A stretch of 64,000 nucleotides of DNA from Cypionkella psychrotolerans (GTDB taxonomy: Bacteria; Pseudomonadota; Alphaproteobacteria; Rhodobacterales; Rhodobacteraceae). Position numbers and translations under genes: made by a program. How positions within the stretch are numbered: the first letter of the stretch is position 1; each line of letters begins with the position of its first letter. The notes under the pieces were generated by a model, which was not told the origin of the DNA, searched no databases, and saw only the letters and a list, made by a program, of their open reading frames with translations. This document shows positions 34,280 to 42,961 of this stretch, piece by piece. The stretch covers positions 271,129 through 335,128 of the forward strand of contig NZ_LGIC01000065.1 of the NCBI RefSeq assembly GCF_001294535.1, written 5' to 3'.

Positions 34280-34361
34280 GTAGCCCCCCTAGAGCGGATA
34301 ATTTTCTGGCAACAGTCTGCGACCGGTAAATGTTAAAATCAACCTTCTTGTGCAAAATTAT

Positions 34362-34375
34362 TTCCTGTCAGGGAA
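34362..34375. promoter_or_regulatory. Candidate operator TTCCTGTCAGGGAA upstream of dmmD
   Basis: This near-palindrome shares TTTCCTGTCAG with the inverted site at 39812-39825 and the TTCCTGTYRGRRAA pattern with two sites before tmm. It lies in the 180-bp gap between dmmD and the end of the permease gene, in AT-rich sequence suited to a promoter. Confidence 0.55.
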
Positions 34376-34413
34376 TTTTTTCGACCTTTTCTTGCGTGCG
34401 GGCGGGGAAATAC

Positions 34414-34441
34414 AAACGGGCGGCCCGAAGACCGCCCGTTT
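34414..34441 (-). terminator. Hairpin terminator downstream of the 590-residue permease
   Basis: AAACGGGCGG (34414-34423) pairs perfectly with CCGCCCGTTT (34432-34441), an 8-nt loop between. It follows the minus-strand permease gene and comes before the dmm promoter. Confidence 0.7.
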
Positions 34442-34459
34442 GCACAATTTAACAGCAGT

Positions 34460-36232
34460 TCAGGCCGCGACAGGCAGCACGAAGAACCAGTTCGCCCACA
34501 GCACCACCGCAACCCCGGCAACCAGCGCCAGATAGGGCAGCATCCCGGCCTTGCGCGGCCCCAGATCGCCGTGATCTGTCAGCCCCAGGTCCTCCATCGC
34601 TTCCTTCGGGAAATGGCCCTTGTCCTGCACGTAATGGCGGAACCAGAACACCGGCAAGATGAAGGCGGCAAACACCGCACCCGACCACAAGGCGTTTTCA
34701 TAGCCCCAGACCTTAGCACCCGCGCCCAAGAACAGAGCGTTCACAAAGGCCAGCACGGTGTTGACGCCAATCAGCCAGTTTGGCGCTTTCCACGGACGGT
34801 TCAGATGCCCCGAGTCAATCCGGTGAATCCAGCCTGCATTCAGGTTGAGGAAGTTGAAGATGATGTAGCCGACGTTGGAAATCGCCAGCACATAGAAGTA
34901 ACCGCCGATATCCGAAGCCAGTGCCAGCAGGATCACGTTAAAGCCGAAATCCGTCCACATCGCCCCGACAGGCGCGCCGTGGCTGTTGGTTTTGCTCAGA
35001 TACTTCGGCAGCCAGCCATCACGCGAGCCTTGATACAAAGTCCGCGAAGACCCGGCCATTGCGGTCATGATCGCCAGAAACAGCGCGAGGATCATCAGGA
35101 TCACGAAGATCTGGATGAAGATCGGGTTCGAGCCAACCATCGCACCCAAAGCCTCTGCCACCCCTGTGCCGTCGATCACGCCGGGGGTCAACATGCCGCT
35201 CAGGCCGTAAACACCTTGGAACGAGAACGGGATCAGGAAGAAGAACACGATGCACAAAAGCCCCGAGTAGAAGATCGCCCGGAACGTATCGCGCTTGGGG
35301 TCTTTCAGCTCGGCGGTATAGCAAACCGCAGTCTCAAAGCCGTAGGTCGACCAAGCGGCAATATACATGCCACCCAGAAACAGCGTCCAGCCGCCGACAT
35401 TCCACTCACCATTTACCCCAGAATAGCTGGAAGTTGGCGGCACGATGCCCGTCACGTTCATCGTATTGATCTCGCCGGTCAGGATCGGGATCAAGCCCAC
35501 CAACAGCAGCGGCACCAAGACCACCACCGCCAGCACCTTTTGCGCAGATGCCGTGGTGGCAATGCCGCGATGCTGGATCGCCAGCATGATCAGCATCAGC
35601 ACGACGCCGATCACGAAGGTCGAGTTGAAGTGCAGCACACCCAGACCCGGAACGTTCAGCGCGTAAGCCTCCCAGACCCGGAAGGCGGGGGTCAAGGCCG
35701 CCACGCCATCGGCAGAAGCCACGGCTTGAATCGCAGCCTCGGGCGTAGTGCCTGCGTTGGCCGTGATATAATCGACGACTGCGGGCGTTGCCGCGGTGTA
35801 ATCCGCCAGATGCGCCGCGACCCATGCCACCACTTGCGGTGCCGTATCGAGGGGGATCGGGAACAACGCGTTCAGGATATAGCCTGCCGCGATGGCGCAA
35901 CCCAAAGACAGCACCGGCGACCATGCAAACCAGTTGCACCAGACCGACAAAGGCGCGATCAGTTTGGAATAGCGCAGCCAAGCCGTCGCGCCATACACGC
36001 TTGTGCCGCCCGACTTGTTGCCGAACATCCCCGCCATTTCGGCATAGGTGAAGCTTTGCGAAAAGCCCATGATCATCGACAGCATCCAAACCACGAATGC
36101 GGCTTGCCCAGCCACCCCCGCGATACCGCCGATGGAAAACAGTACAAGGGGCGGCACCCCTGCGGCGACCCAGAAGGCGCCCTTCCAATTCAGCGTGCGA
36201 TGCAGATCGCCCGCTTTGCTTTCTGTAGACAT
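34460..36232 (-). CDS. APC-superfamily amine/amino-acid permease (590 residues)
   Basis: The protein has about twelve hydrophobic segments, APC-type GGIAGVAGQAAFVVW near the N-terminus, TYGFETAVCYTAELKDPKRD in the middle and AGSSRTLYQGSRDGWLPKYL, the conserved late-APC motif. A large hydrophilic insertion (about residues 130-175) lengthens it beyond the usual 450-500. The ATG at 36232 follows AAAGGA; longer frames are not supported. Lying just upstream of dmmD and in the methylated-amine cluster, it may import a methylated amine or a related compound. The substrate is inferred. Confidence 0.8.
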   Translation of the reverse strand: MSTESKAGDLHRTLNWKGAFWVAAGVPPLVLFSIGGIAGVAGQAAFVVWMLSMIMGFSQSFTYAEMAGMFGNKSGGTSVYGATAWLRYSKLIAPLSVWCNWFAWSPVLSLGCAIAAGYILNALFPIPLDTAPQVVAWVAAHLADYTAATPAVVDYITANAGTTPEAAIQAVASADGVAALTPAFRVWEAYALNVPGLGVLHFNSTFVIGVVLMLIMLAIQHRGIATTASAQKVLAVVVLVPLLLVGLIPILTGEINTMNVTGIVPPTSSYSGVNGEWNVGGWTLFLGGMYIAAWSTYGFETAVCYTAELKDPKRDTFRAIFYSGLLCIVFFFLIPFSFQGVYGLSGMLTPGVIDGTGVAEALGAMVGSNPIFIQIFVILMILALFLAIMTAMAGSSRTLYQGSRDGWLPKYLSKTNSHGAPVGAMWTDFGFNVILLALASDIGGYFYVLAISNVGYIIFNFLNLNAGWIHRIDSGHLNRPWKAPNWLIGVNTVLAFVNALFLGAGAKVWGYENALWSGAVFAAFILPVFWFRHYVQDKGHFPKEAMEDLGLTDHGDLGPRKAGMLPYLALVAGVAVVLWANWFFVLPVAA

Positions 36233-36445
36233 CAAGTGTTCCTTTGTCCCTGTTGCTGTCTGGCCTTGCTCTGGCCTGATCGTTTGGTTGTGCCGGATCG
36301 GTTGCTTTAGATTGCGACACATTGAAGCGGCGCAGGCCAAGCGCAAAGCGATTTTTCACCTGCGAGGAATAATTTTTAACTTTTGATCCGATTTGGATTT
36401 GATTTTCCGAGTCTCGCATACAAGTTCTGCTGCATAATCGGGCGA

Positions 36446-36718
36446 TCAACCGGGTTTGCCATGCCGCCAAACCTCGAATCGGACGCGGGCGGTTTTGTAC
36501 GCATCCATCATCGCCAGCGCCCAAACGAACAAACCGCCCGCGAGTTTGCCGACCAGTGATACGTCGGGGCTTGCGGTTTTCAGGGTGAAGGCACCCAGCA
36601 GGATGATGAAGAACACAAACGTCAGCCCCCGGATCGGCTGACGGTTCAGCACTTGGCCAGACCCCGGCAGGATCGTCGCGGCCAGCAAGACCAGACGGGG
36701 ATTCAGAGGTTGGCTCAT
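36446..36718 (-). CDS. Small membrane protein of unknown function
   Basis: The 90-residue protein has two or three hydrophobic segments (VLLAATILPGSGQVLNR, LTFVFFIILLGAFTL, GGLFVWALAMMDAYKTARVR). The LPGSGQ-to-MDAYKTA layout resembles small TM2-like membrane proteins. It overlaps the preceding gene by four bases (ATGA), so the pair is translated together. I do not recognise a defined function. Confidence 0.7.
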   Translation of the reverse strand: MSQPLNPRLVLLAATILPGSGQVLNRQPIRGLTFVFFIILLGAFTLKTASPDVSLVGKLAGGLFVWALAMMDAYKTARVRFEVWRHGKPG

Positions 36719-37374
36719 GGCAACTCCTTCAGATCATCGCGCAGCGCCAGCAATGCGGCCAGCAAAGGTTCTAACAGGGCAGGGGCCAGCGGCACTTTGC
36801 CCATCTCCGCATCACGGAAGGCCAGATAGCGGGTGCGGTCGGCTTCCTCGGCCAGCCACACCAGCCGCAGACCTTTAGGCGAGATCACCAGCTCTTTCAG
36901 CAAATCCGCATCCAGCCGTTCCAGATGCTTCAGCACCAATTCAGCAGGCGGCGCAGCCTTTGGCGCATCGCTGCGAATGGCACAATCCTCAGGAAACCCC
37001 GGCGGAGTGGCAATCTGCACCGCCAAATCCCGAAAGTTGCTGAACGGCTCCACCCCACGCGGGCGCAGCATCACATCCAGCGTAGCACGGACAGGGGTGG
37101 GTTCCGCCAGCGTCACCAATAGCCACAGCGCAGGCAGTTTACGGTAGGTTAGCGTATCCGGCACCACTTGCAGATCAAACAGCGCGCCCTGATAGCGGCC
37201 AGAGAGGCGGGGAAATCCGGTCGGGGCAAGCGCGACAATCGGCGCATCAAACAACGGTTCAACAGCCGCGAAATATCGCCCGCGCACGGCAAACCGCTTG
37301 GCGCTCTGCCCGCGCAACCGCACCGCAATGCCGCAGCCGATCGCAATCACCAAAGCCCAGATCAGAAATTTCAT
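36715..37374 (-). CDS. Hypothetical membrane-anchored protein
   Basis: The 219-residue protein has an N-terminal hydrophobic anchor (FLIWALVIAIGCGIAVRL) followed by a soluble alpha/beta part with no motif I recognise. It is coupled to the next small membrane protein by an ATGA overlap, and separated from the upstream APC permease operon by a terminator. It probably forms a two-gene unit whose place in amine metabolism is unproven. Confidence 0.7.
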   Translation of the reverse strand: MKFLIWALVIAIGCGIAVRLRGQSAKRFAVRGRYFAAVEPLFDAPIVALAPTGFPRLSGRYQGALFDLQVVPDTLTYRKLPALWLLVTLAEPTPVRATLDVMLRPRGVEPFSNFRDLAVQIATPPGFPEDCAIRSDAPKAAPPAELVLKHLERLDADLLKELVISPKGLRLVWLAEEADRTRYLAFRDAEMGKVPLAPALLEPLLAALLALRDDLKELP

Positions 37375-37387
37375 GCTTTATCCCAAA

Positions 37388-37419
37388 AATGATCCGGCCC
37401 GCCGATCAGGGCGGGCCGG
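37388..37419 (-). terminator. Intrinsic terminator of the permease operon
   Basis: On the minus strand, CCGGCCCGCC and GGCGGGCCGG (pairing 37394-37403 with 37410-37419) form a perfect 10-bp stem and are followed by ATCATTTTTGG. It ends the operon that runs from 39711 to 37428. Confidence 0.8.
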
Positions 37420-37427
37420 AAGCTGTC

Positions 37428-38855
37428 TCAATACCCGCGCGGACGTGGCCACGGCATGGTGAACTGATCGGCGCGTTTTACAAAGCGATAGCGCCAGAAG
37501 TGGAACCACAGGCTGACCACGATATAGAACCCGATCATCGCAATCAGCTGCGTGCCATAGCCGAGGAACACCGCAAAATACGTCACCGAACACAAAGCCA
37601 TCAGCGAGATCGCTGGCAGCGGGTGCAAAGGATGCTCATAGCCGCGCTTGATCGTATCCAGCGGCCATTTCTTGCGGAACATGATCATGTTGATCGGCAT
37701 GAACGTATAGCCCAGCAACCCCGACAGGATCGAGAAGGTGATCACCTGATCCAAAGGTGCGCCCAAAGCAAAGATCAGCGCGATCGGCACCAGAAAGATG
37801 ATCGCGCGGTAGGGCGTGCGATAGACCGGATGCACCGCGCCAAACCACGCGGGCAGATAATGGTCGCGCCCCATCGAGAACCAAGCGCGCGAGGCATCAT
37901 TGATACAGCCGTTCGCCGATGCCAAAGTCGCAAACAACGTCCCGATCCCCAGCAACCAAACCAAGGCCGACGACCCGGAAATCTGCGCCGCCGAGAACAA
38001 TGGTGCCACAGCCCCGTTCACCCCGTCACCTAAGTATTCCCACGGCATCAGCCCCGAGCAGATATACCAGGTCAGCGTCGCGGCAATCAGCAGCGTCATG
38101 ATCCCGGCCAAGGTGCCAAACGGCAACGACCGCGCAGGCGAGCGTACTTCTTCCGCCGCCTGCGTCGTCCCCTCGATGCCGAGATAATACCACAGACCAA
38201 AGTGCATCGCGGCCAAGATCCCGAGCCAGCCGTAAGGCAATGACGCCTGACCGCTCATCAGGTCTTTGTGCAGCATCTCGCCCGCCCCCAACAACGGCGA
38301 GGTGGCCAAGAAAATCGTGATGATCGCGCAAAACGCAATCGCGGTGATCACAAGGTTGAACGTCAGCGTCGCTAGCACCCCGCGATAGTTTAGCCATGCC
38401 AGAAACATGATCGCCAGCACGATGAATGGCCGTTGATCTAAGCCGCCTTCATGCCCGGTCATCCCCGCCACGGTATCCACCAAGAACCCCAAGGTGATCG
38501 CGTTGCCCGCCTCCAGCATCGTATAGGCGAACACCAGATAAAGCCCGACGTTAAACGCCATCAGCGGCCCGATGATATGCTTGGCCTGCGTATACTGGCC
38601 CCCAGCGGCGGCCACCGTCGATGTCACCTCCGAGTCAATCATCGCCACGCAGGAATACAAGATCCCGGCGAACCAGCAGGCGATCAGCGCGGCATAAGCC
38701 CCGCCCTTACCCACCGCAAAGTTCCAGCCCATATACTCGCCGACCAGAACGATGCCGACGCCAAGCGCCCAAACATGCGCCGGGCCCAGCACCCGCAACA
38801 GCCCCATCGATTGGCCATGTGCGGTATGGTCAACGTCCGTATCAGATTGTGCCAT
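37428..38855 (-). CDS. APC-superfamily permease, ethanolamine/amine-permease-like
   Basis: The 475-residue protein has about twelve membrane segments. Its opening GIVLVGEYMGWNFAVGKGG, GIEGTTQAAEEVRSPARSLP and NDASRAWFSMGRDHYLPAWF resemble the ethanolamine-permease branch of the APC superfamily. It is the last of four genes, overlapping the 62-residue membrane protein by 14 bp. The operon is divergent from mgsABC and shares its promoter region, so import of methylamine or a related small amine is a reasonable inference. Confidence 0.82.
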   Translation of the reverse strand: MAQSDTDVDHTAHGQSMGLLRVLGPAHVWALGVGIVLVGEYMGWNFAVGKGGAYAALIACWFAGILYSCVAMIDSEVTSTVAAAGGQYTQAKHIIGPLMAFNVGLYLVFAYTMLEAGNAITLGFLVDTVAGMTGHEGGLDQRPFIVLAIMFLAWLNYRGVLATLTFNLVITAIAFCAIITIFLATSPLLGAGEMLHKDLMSGQASLPYGWLGILAAMHFGLWYYLGIEGTTQAAEEVRSPARSLPFGTLAGIMTLLIAATLTWYICSGLMPWEYLGDGVNGAVAPLFSAAQISGSSALVWLLGIGTLFATLASANGCINDASRAWFSMGRDHYLPAWFGAVHPVYRTPYRAIIFLVPIALIFALGAPLDQVITFSILSGLLGYTFMPINMIMFRKKWPLDTIKRGYEHPLHPLPAISLMALCSVTYFAVFLGYGTQLIAMIGFYIVVSLWFHFWRYRFVKRADQFTMPWPRPRGY

Positions 38856-39030
38856 CTCCGCCCTCCAGCTTATGTTTCTCGGTCATCGCTTCCAACACGC
38901 CTTCGCGCGACGAGGTCAGCATTTCTTCCGTATAGGTGGTGTCGATCTTGATCCAGTCGATCACGATCAACAGCCCGAACAGCGCAGACAGTGCCCAGGC
39001 GCCGTATTCGATGTAATTCCAGGTATCCAT
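38842..39030 (-). CDS. Single-span small membrane protein in permease operon
   Basis: The 62-residue protein has one hydrophobic span (YGAWALSALFGLLIVIDWI) and a charged C-terminal tail. Its end overlaps the permease start by 14 bp, indicating coupled translation. No family recognised; an accessory subunit of the permease is the natural reading. Confidence 0.7.
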   Translation of the reverse strand: MDTWNYIEYGAWALSALFGLLIVIDWIKIDTTYTEEMLTSSREGVLEAMTEKHKLEGGDGTI

Positions 39031-39039
39031 CTTGCGCCC

Positions 39040-39420
39040 CTATTTCTCGCCAAATTTCTCAGCGATCACTTCGCGATATTCGATGTCGGAAAACCGGATC
39101 ATCATCACGAAATAGCCGACGATCACGATCACCATCACCGCGAGGCTCACCCAGCTGAAACTGTAGTCATAGCGCGCGGTGATCATGTCATGCGCCGAGG
39201 CCGCATCTGGAAAGCCCAGCTTGTTCCATTGCTGCACCATCACCGGGTTCTGACCCAGACTCTCCCAAGTCGGGTTTTCTACCGGCACCGGAAGCTTGGC
39301 TGATCCTGCAAGCCCCAGCCACAACGGCAAGAACAATGCGCCGACCGACAGCACCACCAGCACGATGACGTCGATGATCTGGCCCAATTTGCTTTGAACG
39401 GGGGGAATATAGCGCGCCAT
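39040..39420 (-). CDS. Two-span membrane protein in permease operon
   Basis: The 126-residue protein has hydrophobic spans at about 15-37 (IIDVIVLVVLSVGALFLPLW) and 91-108 (WVSLAVMVIVIVGYFVMM), with a polar loop of about 55 residues between, likely periplasmic. It starts directly after the previous gene's stop. No family recognised. Confidence 0.7.
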   Translation of the reverse strand: MARYIPPVQSKLGQIIDVIVLVVLSVGALFLPLWLGLAGSAKLPVPVENPTWESLGQNPVMVQQWNKLGFPDAASAHDMITARYDYSFSWVSLAVMVIVIVGYFVMMIRFSDIEYREVIAEKFGEK

Positions 39421-39711
39421 CTATTTCCCCTTCGCGGCGCGGGCCGCATCCATGAATTGGATGTCCAAGCCATACATAAAGTCGCGGTCCTCGCGGTAAT
39501 GCCGCAGCATCGCCATGATCGCGGCGGTGTTATAGATCAGCACCAAAGCACCGCCGATCAGCAGCATCACCCGTGCGCTGGGTGAGGGCGCGAGATCCCA
39601 AGTGCCATAGGCCACAAACCCGATGGCCAGCCAAAGGCCGATGACAAAAGCCCACGCAATCCGCGTGTCGCTTCGATGCATCGCCTCGATCCGTGTGTTC
39701 AGATCAGACAA
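39421..39711 (-). CDS. Two-span membrane protein, first gene of permease operon
   Basis: The 96-residue protein starts with TTG at 39709-39711, because GGGAGGA sits 6-7 nt upstream and no ATG has such a site. Two hydrophobic spans (WAFVIGLWLAIGFVAYG, VMLLIGGALVLIYNTAAIM) are followed by a charged tail. The short polar link between the spans suggests a hairpin in the membrane. It is the promoter-proximal gene of the four-gene unit divergent from mgsA. No family recognised. Confidence 0.7.
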   Translation of the reverse strand: MSDLNTRIEAMHRSDTRIAWAFVIGLWLAIGFVAYGTWDLAPSPSARVMLLIGGALVLIYNTAAIMAMLRHYREDRDFMYGLDIQFMDAARAAKGK

Positions 39712-39811
39712 GATTTCCTCCCAGGGCCCCCTCCACCTGACCGCGCCTAGGGCCATAGCGCGGCAGTCGCAGCGGGTTATTGCCCCGCTTGATTTCTGTG
39801 CGTGAATTTTA

Positions 39812-39825
39812 TTTTCTGACAGGAA
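39812..39825. promoter_or_regulatory. Candidate operator (inverted TTCCTGTCAGAAAA) in the mgs/permease divergent region
   Basis: The plus strand reads TTTTCTGACAGGAA; its reverse complement matches TTCCTGTYRGRRAA and shares TTTCCTGTCAG with the dmmD site. It lies 101 bp from the permease-operon start and 152 bp from mgsA in a 265-bp AT-rich gap that holds no gene. Confidence 0.55.
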
Positions 39826-39976
39826 ACACCGCCTGCGACATTCTGTCAAAGCATTTGATGAGAAATTAGGCGAAATGAAAATCATTACCCACGGTGAAAA
39901 AAAGTTTCTTCACAGTTGACGGAATATTTTGCCGTGATAGCGTAACGGCATATCCACACGACAAGGAGTCGTCGCC

Positions 39977-40873
39977 ATGTGCGGAATCGTCGGGCTTTTC
40001 CTGAAGGACCCCAAATTACAGCCTCAGTTGGGCGCAATGCTGACTGATATGCTGATCACCATGACCGACCGCGGCCCCGACAGCGCCGGAATCGCAATTT
40101 ATTCCCAAGGCAAGGTCGGCCACGGTAAGTTGACCGTACAGTCGGCCACGCCCGAGGTTGATTTCAAAAACCTCGACGCGGATCTGAAAGACGCGCTGGG
40201 CACCCCGGTGCTGATGCTGGTGAAATCCACCCATGCGGTGCTGGAAGTGCCCGCAGGCCAGTTGGATGCAGCGCGTTCGGCTTTGGCTAAAATTCGCCCC
40301 GGTATGAAAATCATGTCCTCTGGTGAAGGCATTGAGATTTATAAAGAAGTCGGCCTGCCGAAAGACGTGGCGGCCCGCTTTGAGGTTGCCAAAATGCACG
40401 GCACCCACGGTATCGGTCACACCCGCATGGCCACCGAATCCGCTGTGACCACCATGGGTGCGCATCCGTTCTCCACAGGCCCGGATCAGTGCTTGGTCCA
40501 CAACGGCTCGCTCTCCAACCACAACGGCGTGCGCCGCGAATTGAAGCGTCTTGGCATGACGTTTGAGACCGAAAACGACACCGAAGTTGGTGCGGCCTTC
40601 GTTAGCCACAAGCTGCAACAGGGTGAAACCTTGGGGCAGGCGCTGGAAGCCACGCTCACCGATCTCGACGGTTTCTTCACCTTCGTGGTCGGCACCAAAG
40701 ATGGCTTCGGCGTGGTCCGTGACCCAATCGCCTGCAAACCCGCCGTGATGGCCGAAACCGACCAATACGTCGCCTTCGGTTCTGAATACCGCGCCCTCGT
40801 CAACCTGCCGGGCATCGAATCCGCCCGCGTCTGGGAACCGGAACCCGCCACCGTTTACTTCTGGGAACGCTGA
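39977..40873 (+). CDS. mgsA: N-methylglutamate synthase subunit A (class II glutamine amidotransferase)
   Basis: The 298-residue protein starts MCGIVGLF, so C2 becomes the N-terminal nucleophile of an Ntn glutamine amidotransferase. It has DRGPDSAGIA, GIGHTRMATES and VHNGSLSNHNGVRREL, as in the first domain of glutamate synthase. MgsA acts on gamma-glutamylmethylamide, freeing methylamine for transfer to 2-oxoglutarate. AAGGAG sits 9 nt before the ATG, in the loop of a small hairpin (39958-39972). mgsB starts 2 bp after the stop. Confidence 0.9.
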   Translation: MCGIVGLFLKDPKLQPQLGAMLTDMLITMTDRGPDSAGIAIYSQGKVGHGKLTVQSATPEVDFKNLDADLKDALGTPVLMLVKSTHAVLEVPAGQLDAARSALAKIRPGMKIMSSGEGIEIYKEVGLPKDVAARFEVAKMHGTHGIGHTRMATESAVTTMGAHPFSTGPDQCLVHNGSLSNHNGVRRELKRLGMTFETENDTEVGAAFVSHKLQQGETLGQALEATLTDLDGFFTFVVGTKDGFGVVRDPIACKPAVMAETDQYVAFGSEYRALVNLPGIESARVWEPEPATVYFWER

Positions 40874-40875
40874 AC

Positions 40876-41565
40876 ATGCAGACTTTCGACCTTGAAGCGC
40901 AGGGCCTGCGCGCGCTGAACCAAGCGCTCCACAACCTCAAAGGCCAGACCAACGAGACTTCATGGGAAGTGGTCAACCCCAAGGGCAGCCACGCGATTGC
41001 CGTCGGCGTAGACGCCCCGATCGACATAACCGTGCGCGGATCAACCGGCTACTACTGCGCCGGGATGAACAAACAAGCCACTATCCGCGTCAAAGGCTCG
41101 GCTGGCCCCGGCGTGGCGGAAAACATGATGTCCGGCACCGTGATCATCGACGGCGACGCCTCGCAATACGCAGGCGCTACCGGGCGCGGCGGCCTTCTGG
41201 TGATCAAGGGCAACGCCTCGTCGCGCTGCGGCATCTCGATGAAAGGCATCGACATCGTCGTGCATGGCAACATCGGCCATATGTCCTGCTTCATGGCGCA
41301 ATCCGGCAACATCCTTGTCTTGGGTGACGCAGGCGACGCGCTGGGCGACTCGCTTTATGAGGCGCATCTGTTCGTGCGCGGTTCTGTGAAATCCCTCGGC
41401 ACCGACTGCATTGAAAAAGAAATGCGCCCCGAACACCTCGCCATCATCGCCGACCTCTTGAAGCGCGGCGAAGCCGACCACCTCGCCAAGCCTTCGGATT
41501 TCAAACGCTACGGCTCCGCCCGCAAACTCTACACATTCAACATCGACAACGCGTCGTCGTACTGA
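40876..41565 (+). CDS. mgsB: N-methylglutamate synthase subunit B (GXGXG domain)
   Basis: The 229-residue protein is a beta-helix of glycine repeats like the C-terminal domain of glutamate synthase: GSAGPGVAENMMSGTV, GRGGLLVIKGNASSRCG, GNIGHMSCFMAQSGNI. It is structural, joining the amidotransferase and synthase parts. It is tightly packed between mgsA (2 bp) and mgsC (7 bp). Confidence 0.9.
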   Translation: MQTFDLEAQGLRALNQALHNLKGQTNETSWEVVNPKGSHAIAVGVDAPIDITVRGSTGYYCAGMNKQATIRVKGSAGPGVAENMMSGTVIIDGDASQYAGATGRGGLLVIKGNASSRCGISMKGIDIVVHGNIGHMSCFMAQSGNILVLGDAGDALGDSLYEAHLFVRGSVKSLGTDCIEKEMRPEHLAIIADLLKRGEADHLAKPSDFKRYGSARKLYTFNIDNASSY

Positions 41566-41572
41566 GGCATAT

Positions 41573-42898
41573 ATGAGCGATTTTCCCCATACCCCGCCGA
41601 AGCAAAGCTGGACCTATTCCAACGACGTGAACGCCGAAATCCGCCGCGCCGCAGCCACCGGGATTTACGACATTCGCGGCGGCGGTTCCAAACGCAAACT
41701 GCCGCATTTCGATGACCTGCTGTTCCTCGGCGCGTCCATCAGCCGCTACCCTCTCGAAGGCTACCGCGAGAAATGCGCCACCGACGTCTGGCTCGGCACC
41801 CGCTATGCCAAGAAACCCATCCACCTCGACATTCCCGTCACCATCGCAGGCATGTCCTTCGGCGCGCTCTCGGGTCCGGCCAAAGAAGCCCTCGGGCGTG
41901 GAGCTTCCGCTGCTGGCACCTCCACCACCACCGGTGACGGCGGCATGACCGAAGAAGAACGCGGCCATTCCAACACCCTCGTTTACCAATATCTGCCCTC
42001 CCGCTACGGTATGAACCCAGACGATCTGCGCCGCGCTGACGCCATCGAAGTCGTGGTCGGCCAAGGTGCCAAACCCGGCGGCGGCGGTATGCTTCTGGGC
42101 CAGAAAATCTCCGACCGCGTTGCCAAAATGCGCAACCTTCCCAAGGGCATCGACCAACGCTCCGCCTGCCGCCACCCCGATTGGACCGGGCCGGACGATC
42201 TTGAAATCAAGATCATGGAGATCCGCGAGATCACCGATTGGGAAAAACCGATCTACGTTAAGATTGGCGGCGCACGCCCCTATTACGATACCGCCCTCGC
42301 CGTCAAAGCCGGTGCTGACGTGGTGGTGCTCGACGGTATGCAAGGCGGCACCGCAGCCACCCAAGACGTGTTCATCGAAAACGTCGGTATGCCGATCCTC
42401 GCCTGTATTCCGCTCGCCGTGAAAGCCCTGCAAGACCTCGGCATGCACCGCAAAGTGCAACTGATCGTCTCGGGCGGCATCCGCACCGGCGCTGATGTCG
42501 CCAAAGCCATGGCGCTGGGCGCAGACGCCGTCGCCATCGGCACCGCCGCCCTGATCGCTTTGGGCGATAACGATCCGAAATGGGAATCCGAATACAACAA
42601 ACTCGGCACCACCGCAGGCGCCTATGATGACTGGCACGAGGGCAAAGATCCCGCAGGCATCACCACCCAAGACCCGGAACTTTTCAACCGTTTCGACCCG
42701 ATTCTCGGTGGCCGTCGCCTGAAAAACTACCTCAAGGTGATGACGCTGGAAGCGCAAACCATCGCGCGCGCTTGTGGCAAGAACCATCTGCACAATCTGG
42801 AACCCGAAGACCTCTGCGCGCTGACCATCGAAGGCGCTGCTATGGCGGGCGTTCCACTTGCGGGCACCTCATGGATTCCCGGCAAGAACGGGTTCTAA
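41573..42898 (+). CDS. mgsC: N-methylglutamate synthase subunit C (FMN/Fe-S glutamate-synthase core)
   Basis: The 441-residue protein matches the FMN-binding central domain of glutamate synthase: GMSFGALSGPAKEALGRG, GDGGMTEEERGH, GQGAKPGGGGMLLG, VSGGIRTGADVAKAMALGADAV. It reduces the imine from methylamine and 2-oxoglutarate to N-methylglutamate. A strong terminator stands 7 bp after its stop, before gmaS. Confidence 0.9.
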   Translation: MSDFPHTPPKQSWTYSNDVNAEIRRAAATGIYDIRGGGSKRKLPHFDDLLFLGASISRYPLEGYREKCATDVWLGTRYAKKPIHLDIPVTIAGMSFGALSGPAKEALGRGASAAGTSTTTGDGGMTEEERGHSNTLVYQYLPSRYGMNPDDLRRADAIEVVVGQGAKPGGGGMLLGQKISDRVAKMRNLPKGIDQRSACRHPDWTGPDDLEIKIMEIREITDWEKPIYVKIGGARPYYDTALAVKAGADVVVLDGMQGGTAATQDVFIENVGMPILACIPLAVKALQDLGMHRKVQLIVSGGIRTGADVAKAMALGADAVAIGTAALIALGDNDPKWESEYNKLGTTAGAYDDWHEGKDPAGITTQDPELFNRFDPILGGRRLKNYLKVMTLEAQTIARACGKNHLHNLEPEDLCALTIEGAAMAGVPLAGTSWIPGKNGF

Positions 42899-42905
42899 CT
42901 CATGG

Positions 42906-42933
42906 GCCGGTCTGAACATTCAGACCGGCTTTT
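42906..42933 (+). terminator. Intrinsic terminator between mgsC and gmaS
   Basis: GCCGGTCTGA (42906-42915) pairs perfectly with TCAGACCGGC (42920-42929) around ACAT, then TTTT. It would cut or reduce read-through from mgsABC into gmaS. Confidence 0.85.
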
Positions 42934-42961
42934 ACCTTACAGACGACAGGGAGCGACCTAA

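Noticed and set aside
34571..36310. 579-codon open frame antisense to the APC permease
   Set aside because: Arg/Gln/His-rich shadow; the opposite frame has twelve membrane segments and APC motifs.
36355..36380. TTTTTCACCTGCGAGGAATAA upstream of the 590-residue permease as a fifth operator copy, split over 36352-36372
   Set aside because: Spacing and core differ from the four good sites.
41537..42793. 418-codon frame antisense to mgsC
   Set aside because: Gly/Val-rich shadow without motifs; mgsC is unambiguous.
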